In this document: one piece after another, positions 8,301-10,558 of the stretch
How positions within the stretch are numbered: the stretch's first letter is position 1
Layout: every line of letters begins with the position of its first letter
NCBI GenBank assembly: GCA_024636135.1
Contig: JAGXHP010000058.1
Span: 1-10,558 of the forward strand
Reading direction: 5' to 3'
DNA length: 10,558 nucleotides
DNA from: Chloroflexota bacterium
GTDB lineage: Bacteria; Chloroflexota; Limnocylindria; QHBO01
Program-made: the position numbers and the translations under genes
The notes under the pieces: model-generated
Told to the model about the DNA's origin: nothing
Databases searched by the model: none
Seen by the model: only the letters and a program-made list of their open reading frames with translations

Positions 8301-8560
8301 ACCGACTCGGACTCGATCGATTCCAGCCAGGCCACGCCGTTGAGGAGGTCCGCCTCGAGCGGAACCGTGATGAGCTGCTCGACATCCTCGGCCGACAGGC
8401 CGAGCGCCTCGGTCTGGATCTCGACGTAGGGGGGCGAGATCTCGGGCAAGGCGTCGACCGGGGCGGCCGGAAGCGCCATCGCGCCGAAGATGACCAGGCC
8501 GCCGGCGACGCCCAGCACGAGCAGCCGGAATCGCACGCTCCACGAAACGACGGATCGCAT
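5375..8560 (-). CDS. RND efflux pump subunit 2, CzcA/CusA-like paralog with altered proton relay
   Basis: 1061 residues, collinear with subunit 1. It shares the N-terminus (MRSVVSWSVRFR), VEIQTEALGLSAEDVE, an identical SSDEHSLIDMSV stretch at residues 145-156, and DTTIFRPASF. It has the same 12-helix, two-porter plan. It differs at functional sites: TM4 reads VVVDDGVSTATAV, keeping Asp416 and Asp417 but with Thr423-Ala424 where subunit 1 has Glu-Asn. TM10 reads LGVALHQSIQL, with His943-Gln944 instead of Arg-Asn. This suggests a weakened or absent proton pathway and a partner role to subunit 1, as in heteromeric pumps of the MdtBC kind (inference). The ATG at 8560 is chosen because GGAGGA lies 9 nt upstream and because it aligns with subunit 1; an in-frame GTG at 8596 has no ribosome site. 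It is first in the operon and its stop overlaps the adaptor start by 4 bp. Confidence 0.93.
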   Translation of the reverse strand: MRSVVSWSVRFRLLVLGVAGGLVIFGAMALPAAPVDALPEISPPYVEIQTEALGLSAEDVEQLITVPLEADLLNGVAWLESIESESVPGLSSIVLTFEPGTDPIRARQMVAERLTQAHALPNVSKPPVMLQPLSSANRLLMIGLSSDEHSLIDMSVLARWTIRPRLMGVRGVANVAIWGQRERQLQVLVDPEHLGEAGVTLDDVVEATGNALWVSPLTFLEASTPGTGGFIDTPNQRLGVQHIFPISSPEDLEQIPVAGGDGHRYRLGDLANVVEDHQLLIGDAIVNDGAGVGTGLLLVVEKFPEANTLAVTRGVEEAMAALSPGLGGIRVDTTIFRPASFLETATGGLSLAVLIGFLLLGIVLIGLLYDWRAALVSLVSVPVSLMAAALVLIGTGATVNALLIAGFVVAIGVVVDDGVSTATAVRRRLAAAASTGEVGRREALAAAVLEVRGPKLYATIILGLAVIPLLLLDGVSGALVPTTLAAFAAALVTSTIVAMTVTPALMALLMPSEPAERHATRLVGAVQAGYGALLVRLLDHQRRISAVVGVATVGVIATVALSMAPGLAALDAPSFRERDLLVQFNGQAGTSHPAMRRIVSQGAGELQRIPGIRNVGAHVGRAMLSDEVSNVNVGEIWFSIDAQADYDATLAAAQQVIDGYPGLERRIMTHPQERLTEIAEARPEDLVVRVYGQEMGVLRDKAAEVRELLVGIEGVASAAVEPQVDEPAINVVIDLDAAARHQLKPGEIRRAAATLLSGIEVGSLFEDQRVFDVVVWGAPELRSDVSAVAELPILTPSGRIVRLGDVADVEVAPAVSVIRRDAVQRRIDIGATIVDRDASAVLADVEAALRQVDFPLESHAEILGITAERADAGASLLAISIAVIVGMLLVLQAAFGGWQLAVAVFLSLPAALSGSLIVALVIGEPGSLGAVLGVLAVLGVALHQSIQLVAEYRRLQTNRVEEPGLGLVLRGAHERLVPLLTATLGTAVAVAPFAVLAGLPGFEIVGPMALVTLGGLLTTALLSLFVVPIAFQGVGLVYASDAVAIPIEGATEPEAVGARQP

Positions 8561-8569
8561 CAGCGGGAG

Positions 8570-8575
8570 TCCTCC
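8570..8575 (-). promoter_or_regulatory. Ribosome binding site GGAGGA of RND subunit 2
   Basis: On the minus strand GGAGGA ends 9 nt before the ATG at 8560. It decides between that ATG and the upstream in-frame GTG at 8596, which has no Shine-Dalgarno sequence. Confidence 0.7.
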
Positions 8576-8611
8576 ATCCTGACCGGATGAGCCCACCGGG
8601 ACGGGGCAGGG

Positions 8612-8628
8612 GTGCGCGGAGGACGCAC
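8612..8628 (-). promoter_or_regulatory. Leader hairpin B with anti-Shine-Dalgarno-like loop
   Basis: On the minus strand GTGCG, a 7-nt loop TCCTCCG, then CGCAC form a perfect 5-bp stem. The loop's UCCUCC is fully complementary to the GGAGGA ribosome site about 42 nt downstream. A stem this short can arise by chance in GC-rich DNA, so a regulatory role is only a suggestion. Confidence 0.3.
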
Positions 8629-8726
8629 TGCGTCAGCTCTCAGCGGCAGGAAGGGGCGGACGGCACCGGCCAGCGCGCGCGATCTGGCGCAAGGAGCGCG
8701 GTGACTTCCCGTGGCGGCGCCCAAGG

Positions 8727-8743
8727 TCTCTCCCCTCCAGAGA
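8727..8743 (-). promoter_or_regulatory. Leader hairpin A with GGAGGGG loop
   Basis: On the minus strand TCTCT, a 7-nt loop GGAGGGG, then AGAGA form a perfect 5-bp stem. The loop could pair with the CCUCC in the loop of hairpin B, mimicking the real ribosome site. Whether the transcript begins upstream of this point is unknown. Confidence 0.25.
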
Positions 8744-8938
8744 TTCCGTGGCGATGATCGACCGGGAAGCCACCTCGGGCCGTGTCGGGTGCCGCTCGAA
8801 GTACCCCCGGCTCGGATCGATTAGTACTCCCTGAGTCGTTGTACCGCGGAAGGTATCTCCTGGACCAGCTCTGCGGAAGCCCGATTCGCAGTGGGTGGTG
8901 CGCACAAGCACCATTCCGAGCCATGCCCCAGAGCTTCG

Positions 8939-9583
8939 TCAGGCGAGGAGCCCCTCGATCGTCGCTACGGTCCACGCCTCAAAGCGTTCCGCTGTCCAGC
9001 CACGTTCGCCGACGAGCGCGCGATATGTCTCCGGGCTCGCGATGACGTAGAGGATGTCGGCGGCCTCGTCCGGGGCCAGGTCAGGCCGCACGCCTTCGGG
9101 TCCCGCAACGAGGGTCAGCAATCGGCCCTGTCCCTCTCGCCGCTGTCGCCTCAGGTCACCCCAGAGCTCGGCGATCTCCGGGTCGGCCGCCGCCGCCGCC
9201 TGGACCACGGCGTCCACCGCGGACCGCCTCTCGAGGATGCGTCGCCCGCCCGCCGCCAACATCCGGATGCGCTTGTGCCGATCCGGTTCAGTCGCGAAGT
9301 CCGCGACCCAGGCGCGGTCGGCGATCGCGACCGGCTCGTCGTCACCGGCGATCGACACGTCGACCACCTCCTTCAGCACGGTCCGCTTGTTTCCGAACGC
9401 CGCGTACACAGTCGCCACCGAGACCGATGCGCGATCGGCAATCGCCTGGAGCGTCGTCGCCCCATACCCGGTCTGGATGAACCGCGCCCGCGCAGCCTCG
9501 AGGATGGCGCGCCGGGTGGCGCGCGCCTGCTCCTGCCGCTGGGGAGATTCGTATCGGCGCCGGGTCTTGACGTCTGGTTCCAT
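8939..9583 (-). CDS. TetR-family transcriptional repressor
   Basis: 214 residues, the normal TetR length. A basic N-terminal arm (KTRRRYESPQRQEQARATRR) precedes the three-helix DNA-binding domain: helix 1 about 26-38, helix 2 TTLQAIADRA (43-52), recognition helix VSVATVYAAFGNKRTVL (54-70). The remainder (75-214) is an all-alpha ligand and dimer domain too diverged to predict the ligand. The ATG at 9583 has no Shine-Dalgarno sequence, but a TACTAT -10 box ends 6 nt before it, so the mRNA is probably leaderless. The gene is divergent from the small protein at 9643, and the shared region carries a 13-bp palindrome over both -10 boxes, the usual layout for an autoregulated TetR that also represses its neighbour. 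It is followed on the same strand, 378 bp on, by the RND operon. Confidence 0.92.
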   Translation of the reverse strand: MEPDVKTRRRYESPQRQEQARATRRAILEAARARFIQTGYGATTLQAIADRASVSVATVYAAFGNKRTVLKEVVDVSIAGDDEPVAIADRAWVADFATEPDRHKRIRMLAAGGRRILERRSAVDAVVQAAAAADPEIAELWGDLRRQRREGQGRLLTLVAGPEGVRPDLAPDEAADILYVIASPETYRALVGERGWTAERFEAWTVATIEGLLA

Positions 9584-9594
9584 TTCGGTATAGT
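9567..9594 (+). promoter_or_regulatory. Sigma-70-type promoter of the small divergent gene
   Basis: TTGACG (9567-9572) and TATAGT (9589-9594) are separated by 16 bp and each is one mismatch from the sigma-70 consensus. The -35 box lies inside the first codons of the tetR-type gene. The expected start near 9600 gives a leader of about 42 nt before the ATG at 9643. Confidence 0.65.
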
Positions 9595-9598
9595 ACCG
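9586..9598. promoter_or_regulatory. Probable TetR operator, 13-bp palindrome
   Basis: CGGTA, TAG, TACCG is a perfect inverted repeat with a 3-bp spacer. It covers both divergent -10 boxes, so a bound repressor would block both promoters. TetR operators are usually somewhat longer, so flanking bases probably contribute. Confidence 0.6.
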
Positions 9599-9619
9599 CT
9601 AGGTTGGATATAGCGTCAC
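9590..9619 (-). promoter_or_regulatory. Promoter of the tetR-type gene, probably leaderless
   Basis: On the minus strand GTGACG (9619-9614) and TACTAT (9595-9590) are 18 bp apart. The -10 box is 6 nt from the ATG at 9583, so transcription would begin at or beside the start codon. It overlaps the opposite promoter's -10 box almost completely. Confidence 0.5.
9597..9615. promoter_or_regulatory. Second inverted repeat CGCTA-N9-TAGCG
   Basis: CGCTA (9597-9601) and TAGCG (9611-9615) are exact inverted arms separated by 9 bp, overlapping the end of the main palindrome by two bases. It may extend the operator or form an auxiliary site, or may be chance. Confidence 0.35.
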
Positions 9620-9642
9620 TACAGCGAATAGGAGATACCCCG

Positions 9643-9933
9643 ATGCATACGATCCGGATTGAGCACCTCACCGCCGATTACGACGCCTGGAAGGCCGCAT
9701 TCGACAGCGATCCCGTCGGTCGCGAGCGCGGCGGCGTGCGTGCCTACCGCGTGGGGCGTGCGGCGGACAATCCCGCGTACGTCGTCATCGACCTCGACTT
9801 CGATGACGGGGATCGTGCGCTGGCCTTCCGCAGCGCCCTCGAGGCGATGTGGGAGATGCCGCGAGCCCGAGCCGTGCTTGGGGGCGAGCCCCAGGCTCGC
9901 CTCGTCGAGCAGGTCGAGGCACACGCGTACTGA
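9643..9933 (+). CDS. Small dimeric alpha/beta-barrel (ABM/cyclase-like) protein
   Basis: 96 residues, probably cytosolic: no signal peptide or membrane segment. The pattern HTIRIEHLTADYDAWKAAFD, then VRAYRVGRAADNPAYVVIDLDFDD, then a long helix (DRALAFRSALEAMW) and a final strand (ARLVEQVEAH) fits a ferredoxin-like alpha/beta sandwich. That fold is found in antibiotic-biosynthesis-monooxygenase-like and similar small proteins, which usually dimerise. No catalytic residues can be assigned. The start is fixed by AGGAGA at 9630-9635, 7 nt before the ATG; an in-frame TTG at 9604 has no ribosome site and would lie almost at the transcription start. Its promoter is overlapped by the probable TetR operator, so it is the best candidate target of the neighbouring repressor, perhaps handling or sensing the same small molecule. 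Confidence 0.83.
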   Translation: MHTIRIEHLTADYDAWKAAFDSDPVGRERGGVRAYRVGRAADNPAYVVIDLDFDDGDRALAFRSALEAMWEMPRARAVLGGEPQARLVEQVEAHAY

Positions 9934-9963
9934 ACGGCCCACGTTCCCGCCCGCCCTTCCGCC

Positions 9964-10016
9964 CGTCCGCCCTTGGGAGCAACGGCTCCGTTCGTCCGCC
10001 CGCGGGAGTAACGGCC
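9964..10016 (+). repeat. Imperfect tandem repeat, period 29 bp
   Basis: Bases 9964-9987 and 9993-10016 match at 20 of 24 positions (shared words CGTCCGCCC, GGGAG and AACGGC). The second unit is the left end of repeat copy 2, so the element's left edge seems to have been partly duplicated. Confidence 0.55.
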
Positions 10017-10089
10017 ACTGATTGGCCGGATTTCCCAGGGGCGGACCGGCAATGGCCGACGTGGGCCGCCGCGCGTGGCCGCTGGTCCC
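9994..10089 (+). repeat. Dispersed palindromic repeat, copy 2
   Basis: It aligns without gaps to 413-508 in the same orientation, about 85% identical, and keeps the CGGCCA-N5-TGGCCG hairpin (10012-10028). Similarity ends at GGTCCC (10089), immediately before the AGGAGG ribosome site of the cyclase gene. The right inverted arm present in copy 1 is missing. Confidence 0.75.
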
Positions 10090-10095
10090 AGGAGG
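10090..10095 (+). promoter_or_regulatory. Ribosome binding site AGGAGG of the cyclase gene
   Basis: AGGAGG lies 5 nt before the GTG at 10101 and supports that start over the in-frame GTG at 10119, which has no comparable site. Confidence 0.65.
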
Positions 10096-10100
10096 CGCGC

Positions 10101-10558
10101 GTGAGGCATCATCGGTGCGTGGGCCGCGCAGATCTTCCGTCCGGCACGGTCACCTTCCTGTTCACGGACATCGAGGGCTCGACGAGGCTGCTCCACGAGC
10201 TCGGCGCGGAGCCCTATGCCGATGCCCTGGCCACCCACCGCCGCATCCTGCGCGACTCGTTCGCCGCCCACGGGGGAGTGGAGGTTGACACCCAGGGCGA
10301 CGCCTTCTTTGTCGCCTTCCCCACCGCCCCCGGCGCACTGGCCGCCGCCGCCGAGGCACGCGACGCCCTGAGCGACGGACCGATCACGGTGCGCATAGGC
10401 CTGCACACCGGCACGCCGCACGTGACCGACGAGGGCTATGTCGGCCCCGACGTGCACCGCGCCGCGCGCATCGCGGCCACCGGCCACGGCGGCCAGATCC
10501 TCGTGTCGTCGGCCACCGCCACGCTGGTGGAGGCTGCGCTCATGGACCTCGGCGCGCA
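10101..10558 (+). CDS. Class III adenylate/guanylate cyclase domain protein (3' end outside window)
   Basis: The GTG start gives 152 visible residues, and the gene continues past the window. The class III cyclase catalytic domain starts at once: GTVTFLFTDIEGSTRLL (15-31) with metal-binding Asp23, then VDTQGDAFFVAF (62-73) with the second metal Asp67, IGLHTG (99-104), and VGPDVHRAARIA (114-125). Arg123 matches the transition-state Arg. His119 stands where canonical cyclases have Asn, and Asp63 where adenylate cyclases have the purine-contacting Lys. Such changes are frequent, as I recall, in the high-GC cyclase group that fuses this domain to an AAA/TPR signalling region, which is what I expect downstream. 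No membrane segment is seen in the visible part. Activity as a true cyclase is uncertain. The probable role is cyclic-nucleotide signalling or nucleotide sensing; no link with the pump operon is shown. Confidence 0.88.
   Translation, partial: MRHHRCVGRADLPSGTVTFLFTDIEGSTRLLHELGAEPYADALATHRRILRDSFAAHGGVEVDTQGDAFFVAFPTAPGALAAAAEARDALSDGPITVRIGLHTGTPHVTDEGYVGPDVHRAARIAATGHGGQILVSSATATLVEAALMDLGA

Larger units (their letters stand above)
8561..8938 (-). promoter_or_regulatory. Gene-free leader of the RND operon
   Basis: 378 bp between the tetR-type stop and RND subunit 2. Minus-strand frames across it give Arg/Pro/Ser-rich translations without a domain or good start, so I read it as the promoter and 5' leader. 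No convincing -35/-10 pair was found; TACTAAT near 8818-8826 (minus strand) is a weak -10 candidate. It contains two small hairpins (8727-8743 and 8612-8628), words shared with the TetR palindrome (8841-8856) and the GGAGGA ribosome site at 8570-8575. Confidence 0.45.
9934..10100 (+). other. Intergenic region with repeat copy 2 before the cyclase gene
   Basis: 167 bp. It contains a C-rich run, a small hairpin GGAGC-AACG-GCTCC (9976-9989) that could weakly end the upstream transcript, an imperfect tandem duplication (9964-10016), and repeat copy 2 up to 10089. No gene is seen. Confidence 0.6.

Noticed and set aside
5984..8590. An 868-codon open frame on the + strand opposite RND subunit 2
   Set aside because: It mirrors a clear RND gene; its translation is Arg/Asp/His-rich low-complexity without domains, the usual antisense shadow in high-GC DNA.
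8633..8975. Minus-strand frames of 93 and 111 codons in the RND leader
   Set aside because: They have no ribosome site or recognisable domain and an Arg/Ser/Pro-rich composition, and they overlap the end of the tetR-type gene.

Overview
The window is a GC-rich, gene-dense stretch of bacterial chromosome. High GC, probable leaderless starts, short intergenic gaps and a class III nucleotide cyclase beginning with a VTFLFTDIEGS motif fit a monoderm lineage such as Chloroflexota (Limnocylindria-like) or Actinomycetota. That placement is inference from style, not a phylogenetic result.

Layout, left to right. The 3' end of an integral membrane protein gene (1-378, +) enters from outside. A 427-bp non-coding stretch follows (379-805). 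It holds a palindrome-rich repeat (copy 1, 413-508, within a larger inverted-repeat structure to about 548) and a promoter-like signal with a short open frame of doubtful status. A four-gene minus-strand operon fills 8560-806, transcribed right to left: RND pump subunit 2 (8560-5375), a very short lipoprotein adaptor (5378-4929), RND pump subunit 1 (4890-1750) and a lipoprotein of unknown function (1732-806). The gaps are a 4-bp overlap, 38 bp and 17 bp. The operon is preceded by a 378-bp gene-free leader (8561-8938) with two small hairpins. Upstream lies a TetR-family repressor gene (9583-8939, -), divergent from a 96-residue protein probably of the dimeric alpha/beta-barrel fold (9643-9933, +). 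Their start regions share 59 bp, in which both putative -10 boxes overlap inside one 13-bp palindrome. After a short gap carrying repeat copy 2 (9994-10089), a class III adenylate/guanylate cyclase gene (10101 to the window end, +) begins 11 bp past the repeat and continues outside.

How the genes may work together. The four-gene operon looks like an envelope export system of the heavy-metal-efflux (CzcA/CusA) RND type. It encodes two paralogous pump subunits, one with an intact transmembrane proton-relay signature and one that has lost part of it. The adaptor has only the C-terminal part of a normal periplasmic adaptor, and no outer-membrane channel is visible. This suggests an asymmetric RND assembly suited to a single-membrane cell. 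The TetR protein most likely controls itself and the divergent small gene; control of the pump operon is possible but weakly supported.

The two repeat copies lie in direct orientation, about 85% identical over 96 bp, and bracket the whole pump/TetR/small-protein block.
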